This document shows, one piece after another, positions 42,031 to 50,354 of a stretch of DNA of 64,000 bases (its first letter is position 1; each line of letters opens with the position of its first letter). The position numbers and the translations under genes were made by a program. Origin of the DNA: Streptomyces morookaense (GTDB lineage Bacteria; Actinomycetota; Actinomycetes; Streptomycetales; Streptomycetaceae); assembly GCF_013030945.1 (NCBI RefSeq), contig NZ_JABBXF010000002.1, forward strand, positions 62,001 to 126,000, in the 5' to 3' direction. The notes beneath the pieces are model-generated. The model did no database searches. It worked only from the letters and a program-made list of their open reading frames with translations, and was not told the origin of the DNA.

Positions 42031-44445
42031 ATGCACCGCAACGCATCCGGCGGCCTCGCAGGCCGCGAACCGCCAACGGCCACCTACCGGCTCCAGCTCC
42101 AGCCCCGCTTCCCCTTCGCGGCAGCCGAACGCACCGTGCCGCGCCTGGCCGCCCTCGGGGTCTCCCACCTCCACCTCTCCCCGATTCTGGAGGCCACGCC
42201 GGGTTCCACCCACGGCTACGACGTCACCGACCACTCGGCCGTCCGGGCCGAACTCGGCGGCGAGGACGGGCTGCGGGCCCTCGCCCGCGCGGCACACGCC
42301 CACGGCCTCGGCCTGATCGCCGACATCGTGCCCAACCACATGGCCGTCCCCGTGCCCGAGCACCTCAACGGCCCGCTGTGGGAGGTGCTGCGGGACGGAC
42401 CGGCCTCGCCCTGCGCGCGCTGGTTCGACATCGACTGGGCCGAACACGGCGGCAAGGTCCTGCTGCCCGTCCTCGCCGGCCGGCTCGGCGACGAGCTCGC
42501 CCACTTCCGCACGGCGGACGGCGTCCTGCACTACCGCGACCACGTGTTCCCGCTGCGCCCCGGCACCGGGCAACTGCCGCTGCCCGAGCTGCTCGACGCC
42601 CAGTGGTACCGCCCCGCGTGGTGGCGGCTCGCCCGTACAGAGCTCAACTACCGCCGCTTCTTCACCGTCTCGACACTCATAGCGGTACGCGTCGAGGACC
42701 CGGACGTCTTCACCGCCACGCACAGCAAGCTGCTCCAGCTCGTACGCGACGGCGTGCTCGACGGCCTCCGCGTCGACCACCCCGACGGCCTCGCGGACCC
42801 GGCCGGCTACCTGCACAGACTGCACCAGGCCACGCACCACGGCGGCCGGTCCCCCGCCCGGCCCTGGATCGTCGTCGAGAAGATCCTCACCGGCGACGAA
42901 CGCCTGCCCGCCGACTGGCCCGTCGCCGGCACCACCGGCTACGACGCCCTCCGCCACCTCGACGGCCTCTTCACCGACCCCCAGGGCGCCACCGAACTCG
43001 CCGCCGCCTACCGCACCTTCACCGGCCGCCCCGCCGACCAGGGCGGCGACTGGCCCGCCACCGTGCGCCGCGCCGCGTACCGCATCGTCACGCACGAGCT
43101 GGCAGCCGAGGTGGAACGGCTCGTACGGGCGGGCGTTCGCGTCTGCGACGCCTCGCACATCCTCCGCGACCACGCACCGTGGGCCCTGCGGGCGGCGCTG
43201 CGGGAGATCCTGGTACGGCTCCCGGTGTACCGGCCGTACGCGGCACCGGGCGGCGCCACGCCTGTCGCCCCGGTCGACTGGGCCATGCTGGACGAGGCCG
43301 CCCAGGGCGCCCGTTCGGCCTTCGCCGTACCGGAAGAAGCAACGGTCGTGGAGATGGTGCGGGACGCGGCCCTGGGACGCCTCGGCGACGGCCCCGACCA
43401 CCGCGACTTCTGCGCCCGCTTCGCCCAGACCGCCACCGCGTTGCGGGCCAAGTCGGTGGAGGACACCGCCTTCTACCGCTACGCCCCGTTGCTGTCCGCA
43501 AACGAAGTGGGCGGCACCCCGGACCGTCCTGCGGTCGGCCCGTCCGAATTCCACGCCTTCTGCGGACGGTTGCAGCGGGACTGGCCGTTGACGGGAACCG
43601 TACTGTCCACGCACGACACCAAACGGAGCGGCGACGTACGGGCCCGGATCGCCGCCCTCACCGAGTACCCGGCCCAGTGGGCCGACCTGATGCACCGGCT
43701 CTGGGCCCGGTGCCCCGCCCCCGACCCGCACGTGGCATGGGTCGCGTGGCAGACCGCCTTCGGCTTGGGCGTACCGGACGCGGGCCGCCTCGCCCCGGCC
43801 ATGCAGAAGGCGATACGGGAGGCCGCACTGCTGACGACATGGACGGAGCCGGATACCGCCTACGAGGCGGCAGTTGAGGCCTTTGTCACGGCCGGGCCGT
43901 GCGGGGCGCTGCACGAGGAACTCGTACGGCTGGCGGAGGAGGCCGAACCGTCGATCCGCGCCCACACCCTGGGCGCAGCACTCCTGCACTTGACGATGCC
44001 GGGGGTGCCGGACCTGTACATGGGCACGGAAACCGTGTACCGCGCCCTCGTCGACCCCGACAACCGGAGGCCGCCGGAGGAGGGCGGCCGCCCTCCCGTG
44101 GAGGGCCTGCCCGGGGAGAAACTGTGGCTCACGCGTGCGGCGTTGCGCCTGCGGCGCGCGCATCCGGAATGGTTCGGTGCGGCGTCGTCGTACGAACCGT
44201 TCGCGGCGGCCGGCCCGGCGGCTGCGCATTGCGTCGCGTTCGGCCGCGCGGGCCACGTCATCGCGGTCGCCACGCGGTTGCCTCGCCGGCTGGCCGGGGG
44301 CGGTGGCTGGCGGGGCACGGTGCTCCCGCTCCCCGGGGGCGGCAGCTGGCGCGATGCGCTGAGCGGGCACGCCCACCCCGCGGGTCCGGTGCCGCTGGCG
44401 GAACTGCTGGGGGCGGGACCGGTGGCACTGCTGGTGCGGGAGTGA
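42031..44445 (+). CDS. treY: Malto-oligosyltrehalose synthase
   Basis: 804-residue GH13 enzyme that converts the reducing end of maltooligosaccharides into a trehalosyl unit. TreY blocks are seen in PTATYRLQLQPRFPF (start), DIVPNHMAV, the nucleophile in DGLRVDHPDGLADP, the acid in WIVVEKIL and STHDTKRSGDVRAR. ATG 42031. It acts with TreZ, whose gene lies 3 kb away across an accessory block. Confidence 0.95.
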   Translation: MHRNASGGLAGREPPTATYRLQLQPRFPFAAAERTVPRLAALGVSHLHLSPILEATPGSTHGYDVTDHSAVRAELGGEDGLRALARAAHAHGLGLIADIVPNHMAVPVPEHLNGPLWEVLRDGPASPCARWFDIDWAEHGGKVLLPVLAGRLGDELAHFRTADGVLHYRDHVFPLRPGTGQLPLPELLDAQWYRPAWWRLARTELNYRRFFTVSTLIAVRVEDPDVFTATHSKLLQLVRDGVLDGLRVDHPDGLADPAGYLHRLHQATHHGGRSPARPWIVVEKILTGDERLPADWPVAGTTGYDALRHLDGLFTDPQGATELAAAYRTFTGRPADQGGDWPATVRRAAYRIVTHELAAEVERLVRAGVRVCDASHILRDHAPWALRAALREILVRLPVYRPYAAPGGATPVAPVDWAMLDEAAQGARSAFAVPEEATVVEMVRDAALGRLGDGPDHRDFCARFAQTATALRAKSVEDTAFYRYAPLLSANEVGGTPDRPAVGPSEFHAFCGRLQRDWPLTGTVLSTHDTKRSGDVRARIAALTEYPAQWADLMHRLWARCPAPDPHVAWVAWQTAFGLGVPDAGRLAPAMQKAIREAALLTTWTEPDTAYEAAVEAFVTAGPCGALHEELVRLAEEAEPSIRAHTLGAALLHLTMPGVPDLYMGTETVYRALVDPDNRRPPEEGGRPPVEGLPGEKLWLTRAALRLRRAHPEWFGAASSYEPFAAAGPAAAHCVAFGRAGHVIAVATRLPRRLAGGGGWRGTVLPLPGGGSWRDALSGHAHPAGPVPLAELLGAGPVALLVRE

Positions 44446-44451
44446 GGCGGG

Positions 44452-44667
44452 TCAGCTGGCGCGGAGCCCGGCGACGAACGCCGCCCAGGCGGGGGCGGGG
44501 ATGGTGAGGGGGTGAAGGGTGGGGTTTTTGGAGTCGCGTATGCGGATGTGGGGACGCGGATCCTCAAGTAGTGCGGCGTGTCGTGAGGATTTGGGGTGGC
44601 AGACCTCGACGCAGTTCCCTCCTTGCTGCTCGCTGTAGGAGGACTTGAACCAAGTCGCTTTGCTCAC
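44452..44667 (-). CDS. DUF397 protein
   Basis: 71 residues starting VSKATWFKSSYSEQQGGNCVEV, the hallmark of DUF397. It contains two cysteines and ends with PAWAAFVAGLRAS. Its GTG start overlaps the TGA stop of the upstream HTH gene (GTGA), so the two are translated together. DUF397/HTH pairs are abundant in streptomycetes and resemble bldB/whiJ-type developmental control pairs. Some are described as antitoxin-like; the molecular role of this pair is unknown. Confidence 0.92.
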   Translation of the reverse strand: MSKATWFKSSYSEQQGGNCVEVCHPKSSRHAALLEDPRPHIRIRDSKNPTLHPLTIPAPAWAAFVAGLRAS

Positions 44668-45536
44668 TGCCTTCCCTGCTCTCTTGCTAGCCGTTCCAAA
44701 AACTTCGGCGTCTCCCCGGGCCCCAGTGCGCCGGCACACATGGCGTCGAACCTGCGGGTGTGCTTCCAGATTTCCGACTGCTTGTCGACCAGGTTCACCG
44801 ACTTCGCGTCGTCGATGTGGACGACGGATGGTAGTGGCGGATCGAAATCCATCAGGACGAAGTTGTTCGTCGCACGATAGGCAGGCGTATCCCAAGGCAT
44901 GATCTGCACCGTCACGTTGTCCAGCTTGGCCAACTCGGCGATCAACCTGTACTGCTCCCGCATGACACCGGCGTCCCCGACGACTTGGCGAAGGGCGCCT
45001 TCGCTCATGATGGCCCACAGCTCTACGGGGCTCTGGGTCCTGGTGATCAGCTCCTTGCGATCCATCCGGATCTGAACGTTGCGCTCGACGAACTCGGTCG
45101 TGGTCTCTTCGACCGGCTTCGCCGTCTCGAACAACGCACGGGCATACCCTTCGGACTGCAGCAGTCCGTACACGACGTTCGGCTGCCAGCCCCTCAGGCG
45201 TCGGGCATCCCTTTCCAGGCCGACAAACATGACCATGCCCGAGGGCATGACATGCCGGTACGGCACCCACCAGTCCCGACTCAACGACTCCCGCTGGATC
45301 CTGACCAGGAAGTCGACGTCCTCCTCGTCCTCGACCCCGTACCGTTCGCACAGGCTGCGCAGATCCGACAGCTTGTCCAGGCTCGTCATGCCGCGCTCGA
45401 CGCGCCACAGCTTCGTATCGCTGAAAGCGAGCCCCTCGACCGCCTGCACCAAAGACATCCCGGCCCGCTCCCGTAGCCGCTTCAGCTCCTTGCCGAGCTG
45501 AACTCGACGGATCGTCGGCCCTGTTTTCACTGCCAT
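44664..45536 (-). CDS. Helix-turn-helix DUF5753 (Scr1/WhiJ-like) regulator
   Basis: 290 residues. The XRE-type HTH spans about residues 12-70 (ELKRLRERAGMSLVQAVEGLAFSDTKLWRVERG). The DUF5753 domain follows (WQPNVVYGLLQSEGYARALF, ITRTQSPVELWAIMSEGALRQVVG, VQIMPWDTPAY). ATG 45536 follows GGAGGG. Coupled with DUF397. Upstream lie paired GGCGAAT repeats that may be its operator. It sits between treY and treZ as part of an accessory insertion. Confidence 0.92.
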   Translation of the reverse strand: MAVKTGPTIRRVQLGKELKRLRERAGMSLVQAVEGLAFSDTKLWRVERGMTSLDKLSDLRSLCERYGVEDEEDVDFLVRIQRESLSRDWWVPYRHVMPSGMVMFVGLERDARRLRGWQPNVVYGLLQSEGYARALFETAKPVEETTTEFVERNVQIRMDRKELITRTQSPVELWAIMSEGALRQVVGDAGVMREQYRLIAELAKLDNVTVQIMPWDTPAYRATNNFVLMDFDPPLPSVVHIDDAKSVNLVDKQSEIWKHTRRFDAMCAGALGPGETPKFLERLAREQGRQ

Positions 45537-45666
45537 GCGTGCGCCCTCCCGTGCCCGGCACAGCAGCGCTCGTGTCCCGCTCGACGGCACTGTTGACCTG
45601 CTCAGGAGCACTCATGCCCGCTGCCAGATACCCGGTGCCCGCCGCCCGGAAACCCGTGCCCTGCTT

Positions 45667-45698
45667 GGCGAATATGCCACTTCGGCGAATGTTTCGCC
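45667..45698. promoter_or_regulatory. Repeated GGCGAAT sites between HTH and NUDIX genes
   Basis: GGCGAAT occurs at 45667-45673 and 45684-45690, 17 bases apart. The second is part of a perfect dyad, GGCGAA-TGT-TTCGCC (45684-45698). Lies in the 265-base divergent region, so it may be an operator of the DUF5753 regulator controlling both directions. Confidence 0.5.
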
Positions 45699-45801
45699 GC
45701 AGCTTGCCCGGCAACTCTGGCACGCCCCAAGCTGGTTGAGCGCCCGAACCCCCACGTTCGGTAGTGCGCCTGAACACCCCCACAACCCGAAAGGCGCCCC
45801 C

Positions 45802-46299
45802 ATGCCCTCACCACGCATCCGTGCGCTGGCCCTCATCCTCAACGGCGACGGCAAGGTGCTGCTGGTCTCGCCGTACCGCAAGGGCGCTCCGGATCCCGGA
45901 CGGAACTTCCAACTGCCGGGCGGCACCGCGTGGGAGGACGAACCGGCATGGGAGGCAATGGTGCGCGAGGGCAAGCGGGCGACGGGGCTGGCCCTGACGC
46001 CCGTCCGGCTCGTACTGACCGACTTCACGCCGCGCGACCACCGTACGTGCGCGCCGTCCGCGATCGACTTCGTCTATCAGACGCTGACGATCGCGGACGA
46101 CACGACCGTCCGCCTGGCGCACCCGAACAGCGGCCACGTCCCCGAGCTGGCGGCGTACAAGTGGCTCACGCAGCACGAGCTGCACGCGCACTGCACCACG
46201 TATCAGGCCCACAGAATCGCCGCGGCCCTCTACGCCGCCCGCACCGGCACCTGTGCCGAACTCCACGCAGGGCGCCCGGCGTACGCGCATGCGGCCTGA
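45802..46299 (+). CDS. NUDIX-fold protein with degenerate catalytic box
   Basis: 165 residues with a NUDIX beta-sandwich (IRALALILNGDGKVLLVSPYR, FQLPGGTAWEDEPAWEAMVRE). In the Nudix box the early G, E and RE positions are kept. The two metal-binding glutamates that should follow are replaced: the motif ends REGKRATGL rather than REUxEExGU. Metal-dependent hydrolysis is therefore unlikely and it may be a ligand-binding domain. ATG 45802 follows AAAGGCG. Divergent from the HTH/DUF397 pair, with which it may form a functional unit. Confidence 0.82.
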   Translation: MPSPRIRALALILNGDGKVLLVSPYRKGAPDPGRNFQLPGGTAWEDEPAWEAMVREGKRATGLALTPVRLVLTDFTPRDHRTCAPSAIDFVYQTLTIADDTTVRLAHPNSGHVPELAAYKWLTQHELHAHCTTYQAHRIAAALYAARTGTCAELHAGRPAYAHAA

Positions 46300-46309
46300 T
46301 GCAATACAG

Positions 46310-46339
46310 GCGCCCGGCCGGGGTTTCCCGGCCGGGCGC
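46310..46339 (+). terminator. Hairpin terminator after the NUDIX gene
   Basis: GCGCCCGGCCGGG (46310-46322) pairs perfectly with CCCGGCCGGGCGC (46327-46339) around GTTT, ten bases past the NUDIX stop codon. Confidence 0.8.
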
Positions 46340-46515
46340 GCTGCCATCCCACAAGTGGGCGCGCCCGCTCCGCGTGAGCGCCGGTGCATGGGGAAGGACG
46401 TGCGCAATCCGGGTGAACGTGGGCGCATGCCCCGCACTCACCCGCGCCCCCTGGCGGTACACATGGGGCCGCGCCCCCGCGGCGCCTCCCGTTCCCCGGT
46501 TCCGGAAGGGCCCAC

Positions 46516-46938
46516 GTGAAGTCTCTGCACTCCTTGGCCGCCGTCGCCCTGACCGCGGCCGGCACGCTGACCGCGGTCACGCCTGTCGCGCAGGCGAAGG
46601 ACCTGCCGGTCTACACCTGCACGTCCAAGCTTGCGCTGCACCATCAGGTCGACGACCACGGTCGCTACTACGACACCATCGGCGAGAACTGCAACGTGCC
46701 CAACAGGACCGGTGGCGGCGAGAACTGGGCCTCGGGTGTCGAGCTGCTCGGCAATCACCTGGGCAACGCCGAAGGGGACACGACGCACCCGTTCAAGCTC
46801 AGGAGCGCCGAGCGGACCGTGGTGTGCGACGTGCCCATGCGGCGGAACTCCCTGAACCAGGACGTCTACGGGCACACGATCCGTGACGGGGGACGGCAGT
46901 TGACGAATGCACACTGCAGGCAGGTCAAGGGCACGTGA
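46516..46938 (+). CDS. Small secreted protein of unknown function
   Basis: 140 residues with a clear Sec signal peptide (MKSLHSLAAVALTAAGTLT, cleavage likely after AQA near residue 27). The mature part has four cysteines (YTCTSK, ENCNV, VVCDV, AHCRQ), which could form two disulfides, and is rich in Asn, Gly and His. GTG 46516 follows GGAAGGG. It overlaps the end of the convergent GNAT gene by 14 bases. I do not recognise the family. Confidence 0.78.
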   Translation: MKSLHSLAAVALTAAGTLTAVTPVAQAKDLPVYTCTSKLALHHQVDDHGRYYDTIGENCNVPNRTGGGENWASGVELLGNHLGNAEGDTTHPFKLRSAERTVVCDVPMRRNSLNQDVYGHTIRDGGRQLTNAHCRQVKGT

Positions 46939-47395
46939 CCAGCTGCCACCTGACCTCTCCGTCCTGCCGCCGACTTGTGGGAGCGAGTCCGGCAGCGGTG
47001 GCGACGGCGGCGGATGCCCGGTGGTCGGGGTGGATGTGGGCGACAACCGTGTGCACCACGTGGCTACGGCTGGGGCTACAGCTGAGGCTACGGCTCCGGA
47101 GCCAGGCGACGAGCCCCCGGGCCGCCTCGGTGGCGATGCCCTGCCGTTGCCAGGGGGTTCCGACCACCCAGGCGATCTCCGCACAGGCTCCGCGGGATGC
47201 GGCGGGGTCGGGCGAACCGGCGGCCCAGCGCTCGTAGCGGGCGCGCAGGGCCTGGGCGGTTTCCGGAGTACTGCCCGTGAAGGTGTGCAGGTCCGGGTCG
47301 GACAGCACGGTGGCCATCTCCTCGGCATGCCCGGCCTGCAGTGGCAGCAGGGTCAGGCGGTCGGTGCGGATGGTCTCGGGCGGGAAGGTGAGCAC
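46925..47395 (-). CDS. GNAT acetyltransferase, probably internally shortened
   Basis: 156 residues. The N-terminus (IRTDRLTLLPLQAGHAEEM) and the acetyl-CoA loop (EIAWVVGTPWQRQGIATEAARGLVAWL) are typical of RimJ/RimL-like GNATs. But only about eight residues (PDPAASRGACA) separate WAAG from EIAWVV, where relatives have about 30 including two beta strands. The frame is open, so an in-frame deletion is likely and the protein may be inactive. GTG 47395 follows GAGGAGG. Confidence 0.7.
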   Translation of the reverse strand: MLTFPPETIRTDRLTLLPLQAGHAEEMATVLSDPDLHTFTGSTPETAQALRARYERWAAGSPDPAASRGACAEIAWVVGTPWQRQGIATEAARGLVAWLRSRSLSCSPSRSHVVHTVVAHIHPDHRASAAVATAAGLAPTSRRQDGEVRWQLVTCP

Positions 47396-47510
47396 GTTGC
47401 CTCCTCGTGGCTGTCGGGTTCAGCATCACTCACCGCACAAGAAGGCCCCGTGCGGGCACCGGCAGTGGGACCATGAACGGCACCGCCGTCGCCGTCGGAG
47501 GGAGCCGGTC

Positions 47511-49253
47511 GTGCTGTTCGAGGTATGGGCGCCCAGGGCGCGGCGGAGCGTGACCTTGCACGTCGACGGTGCCGGGTACGCGATGGAGCCCGATCCCGGC
47601 CGCGGCGGTTGGTGGCACTGTTCCGTAACCGCCGCCACCGGGAGCCGGTACGGGTTCGCCCTGGACGACGGGCCCGTGCTCCCCGATCCGCGCTCGCGGC
47701 GTCAGCCCGACGGGCCGGACGGGCTCAGTGCGGTTGTCGACTTTTCGCGGTCCGTCTGGCGGCAAGCGGCCTGGTCCGGGCGGCCGTTGGCCGGAGCCGT
47801 GCTGTACGAGCTGCACGTCGGGACGTTCACCCGCGACGGCACCTTCGACGCCGCCGCCGAACGGCTGGGGCACCTCGCCGAGTTGGGGATCACGCATGTG
47901 GAGCTGATGCCGGTGTGTCCCTTCCCGGGCACGCACGGGTGGGGGTACGACGGCGTGGCACCGTGGGCCGTCCACGAACCGTACGGCGGGCCGGACGGGC
48001 TGGTGCGGTTCGTGGACGTCGCCCATGCGCACGGGCTGGGCGTCGTGCTCGACGTCGTCCACAACCACCTGGGCCCCTCCGGCAACCATCTGCCCGTCTT
48101 CGGGCCGTACTTCACGGACACCCACCACACCCCGTGGGGCGCGGCCGTCAACCTGGACGCACCCGGCTCGGACGAGGTCCGGGCGTATTTCATCGGCAGC
48201 GCCCTGGCCTGGCTGCGCGACTACCGGCTCGACGGGCTGCGCCTGGACGCCGTGCACGCGCTCGCCGACACCGGCCCCCGACACTTCCTGGCCGAGCTCT
48301 CGGCCGCCGTGGACGACCTGGCCCGGCATCTCGGCCGGCCTCTCTTCCTCGTCGCCGAGTCCGATCTCGACGACCCGGTCACGACCGCGCCGCGCGCTGC
48401 CGGCGGGCACGGCATCCACGCCCAGTGGAACGACGACTTCCACCACGCCCTGCACACCGCCCTCACCGGCGAATCCCAGGGCTACTACGCCGACTTCGCC
48501 GCCGACCCGGCGCACGCCCTCGCCAAGACGCTGCGCGGGGGCTTCTTCCACGACGGGACGCACTCGTCCTTCCGTGGCCGCCGGCACGGCCACCCGCTGG
48601 ACACCCGCACGACCCCCGCGTACCGGCTGCTCGCCTACTCCCAGACCCACGACCAGATCGGCAACCGGGCCCTGGGCGACCGGCTCTCCGCCCGTCTCTC
48701 CCCCGGCCTGCTGGCCTGCGCGGCGGCGCTGGTCCTCTGTGCCCCCTTCACGCCGATGCTGTTCATGGGCGAGGAGTGGGGTGCCCGTACGCCGTGGCAG
48801 TACTTCACCGACCACCCGGACCCGGCCCTGGCGGAGGCCGTCCGCAGGGGACGGCGGCGCGAGTTCGCGGCGCACGGGTGGCCGGAGGACGAGATCCCGG
48901 ATCCCCAGGACCCGGCCACGCGCGACCGTTCGTGCCTGGACTGGAGCGAACGGGACCGCCATCCGCATACGGAACTGCTCGCCTGGTACCGCCAGTTGAT
49001 CGCGCTCCGGCACGCCGCCCCCGAACTGACCGACCCGCACTGGACGTACGACACCCTCTCGGTGACCGGGCCCTCCCGCCCGGTCGTCCACTTCCGGCGC
49101 GGCCCGTACGACGTCGTGGCCAACCTGGGCGCCCGGCCGACGGAGCCGACGGTGACGGCACGCGAGGTCGTCGCCTCGTGGCGCCCCGTCGCTCCCCCTG
49201 CGGCCGACGGCGCGCTGCTGCTCCCGCCGGAGACCGCGGCGGTGCTGCGGTGA
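47511..49253 (+). CDS. treZ: Malto-oligosyltrehalose trehalohydrolase
   Basis: 580-residue GH13 enzyme that releases trehalose from the TreY product. An N-terminal immunoglobulin-like domain (LFEVWAPRARRSVTLHVDG) is followed by the barrel with GITHVELMPVCPFPGTHGWGYDG, the nucleophile in DGLRLDAVHA, the acid in LVAESDLDDP and YSQTHDQIGNRALGDR. GTG 47511 has GGAGGG eight bases upstream. It completes the glycogen-to-trehalose route with GlgX and TreY. Confidence 0.95.
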   Translation: MLFEVWAPRARRSVTLHVDGAGYAMEPDPGRGGWWHCSVTAATGSRYGFALDDGPVLPDPRSRRQPDGPDGLSAVVDFSRSVWRQAAWSGRPLAGAVLYELHVGTFTRDGTFDAAAERLGHLAELGITHVELMPVCPFPGTHGWGYDGVAPWAVHEPYGGPDGLVRFVDVAHAHGLGVVLDVVHNHLGPSGNHLPVFGPYFTDTHHTPWGAAVNLDAPGSDEVRAYFIGSALAWLRDYRLDGLRLDAVHALADTGPRHFLAELSAAVDDLARHLGRPLFLVAESDLDDPVTTAPRAAGGHGIHAQWNDDFHHALHTALTGESQGYYADFAADPAHALAKTLRGGFFHDGTHSSFRGRRHGHPLDTRTTPAYRLLAYSQTHDQIGNRALGDRLSARLSPGLLACAAALVLCAPFTPMLFMGEEWGARTPWQYFTDHPDPALAEAVRRGRRREFAAHGWPEDEIPDPQDPATRDRSCLDWSERDRHPHTELLAWYRQLIALRHAAPELTDPHWTYDTLSVTGPSRPVVHFRRGPYDVVANLGARPTEPTVTAREVVASWRPVAPPAADGALLLPPETAAVLR

Positions 49254-49328
49254 TCGGGCCGAGCCGATCACCCTCGAAGCACTGTCGCCCGAATGTGATC
49301 ACAGCGGGCGACGCCGCCGGCGGATCAG

Positions 49329-49334
49329 TACGCT
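49329..49334 (+). promoter_or_regulatory. -10 box of a leaderless promoter (Uma2 gene)
   Basis: TACGCT six bases before the ATG; the transcription start would coincide with the start codon. No ribosome site is present upstream of the ATG. Confidence 0.5.
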
Positions 49335-49340
49335 TGCACC

Positions 49341-49922
49341 ATGACCGCCTTGCCCGACTGGATGAGCCCGCCCCGTCCCGAAGGATGGTTCGCGGACGAT
49401 CTCGACCGCCTTCCGGAAGCCCCTCGCCACACCGAGCTGATCGACGGAGCCCTTGTTTTCATGATGTCGCCCCAGCGCTGGTGGCATGGCCGGCTCGTCG
49501 CTTTTCTGGCCGTCGCACTCGCGGAGCAGGCACCCGAGGGACTCCATGTCGGCCCGGAAATGACCATCCGGCTCGACGACCGCAACCGTCCGGAGCCCGA
49601 CATCGTGGTGACCACGGCCTCCTACAACCGCGACCGCACCTGGTTCGCGCCGGAGGAGGTTCTACTCGCGATCGAGATCGTCTCCCCCGAGTCCGCGCAC
49701 CGCGACCGCACCGTCAAGCTGCGTAAGTACGCCGAAGCCGGAATTCCGCACTACTGGTGCATCGAGGACGAGGGCGGCGACCCCGTCGTCCACGTCTACG
49801 AGCTGGACGAACCGACCAAGGCGTACGCACCCGCGGGGATCTTCCGCCACGGCCTCCAGCGCCCCGTCCCCTTCAAGGTCGACATCGACCTCGACCGCCT
49901 CGTACCGGGCCGGGGCCGCTGA
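49341..49922 (+). CDS. Uma2 family endonuclease-like protein
   Basis: 193 residues with the PD-(D/E)XK-like core of Uma2 (DUF820): TELIDGALVFMMSP, RPEPDIVV, LLAIEIVSPESAHRDRTVKLRKYAEAGIPHYWCIE. The D, E and K residues expected in the active site are present. Such genes are multicopy in streptomycetes and of unknown role. ATG 49341 lies six bases after TACGCT (49329-49334), so the mRNA is probably leaderless. The short gap to the convergent msrB gene holds no terminator hairpin. Confidence 0.88.
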   Translation: MTALPDWMSPPRPEGWFADDLDRLPEAPRHTELIDGALVFMMSPQRWWHGRLVAFLAVALAEQAPEGLHVGPEMTIRLDDRNRPEPDIVVTTASYNRDRTWFAPEEVLLAIEIVSPESAHRDRTVKLRKYAEAGIPHYWCIEDEGGDPVVHVYELDEPTKAYAPAGIFRHGLQRPVPFKVDIDLDRLVPGRGR

Positions 49923-49931
49923 CGGCCGCCC

Positions 49932-50339
49932 TCACCCCTCCGCCGGCACCAGCCGCAGCGAGATCGAGTTGATGCAGTACCGCTGGTCCGTCGGCGTCGG
50001 GTAGCCCTCGCCCTCGAAGACGTGGCCCAGGTGCGAGCCGCACCGGGCGCAGCGCACCTCGGTGCGGAGCATGCCGTGGGAGCGGTCCTCGACGAGTTCG
50101 ACGGCCGCCGAGTCCTTCGGGTCGTAGAAGCTCGGCCAGCCGCAGTGGCTCTCGAACTTCTCGGTGGAGCGGAAGAGTTCGGCACCGCACGCGCGGCAGG
50201 CGTAGACGCCTTCCGTCTTCGTGTCGGTGTACTCGCCGCGGAACGCGGGCTCGGTGCCGGCCCGGCGGAGCACCTGGTACTCCGCGGGGGTCAGCTCCGC
50301 GCGCCACTGCTCGTCCGGCTTCTCGACCTCGTACGCCAT
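49932..50339 (-). CDS. msrB: Peptide-methionine (R)-S-oxide reductase
   Basis: 135 residues. Repairs methionine-R-sulfoxide in proteins. Zinc ligands CRAC and CARC are present. The catalytic cysteine is in [11 protein letters not shown] near the C-terminus, and the resolving region HCGWPSFY is intact. ATG 50339 has AGAAGGGA eight bases upstream; GTG 50345 is less suitable because it lies too close. Next to murC in the same orientation, 15 bases apart. Confidence 0.95.
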   Translation of the reverse strand: MAYEVEKPDEQWRAELTPAEYQVLRRAGTEPAFRGEYTDTKTEGVYACRACGAELFRSTEKFESHCGWPSFYDPKDSAAVELVEDRSHGMLRTEVRCARCGSHLGHVFEGEGYPTPTDQRYCINSISLRLVPAEG

Positions 50340-50354
50340 GTCCACGGTCCCTTC

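Noticed and set aside
49341..49922. Uma2 protein as a defence-system nuclease
   Set aside because: Solo gene flanked by trehalose, msrB and murC genes; no methylase, helicase or other defence component nearby.
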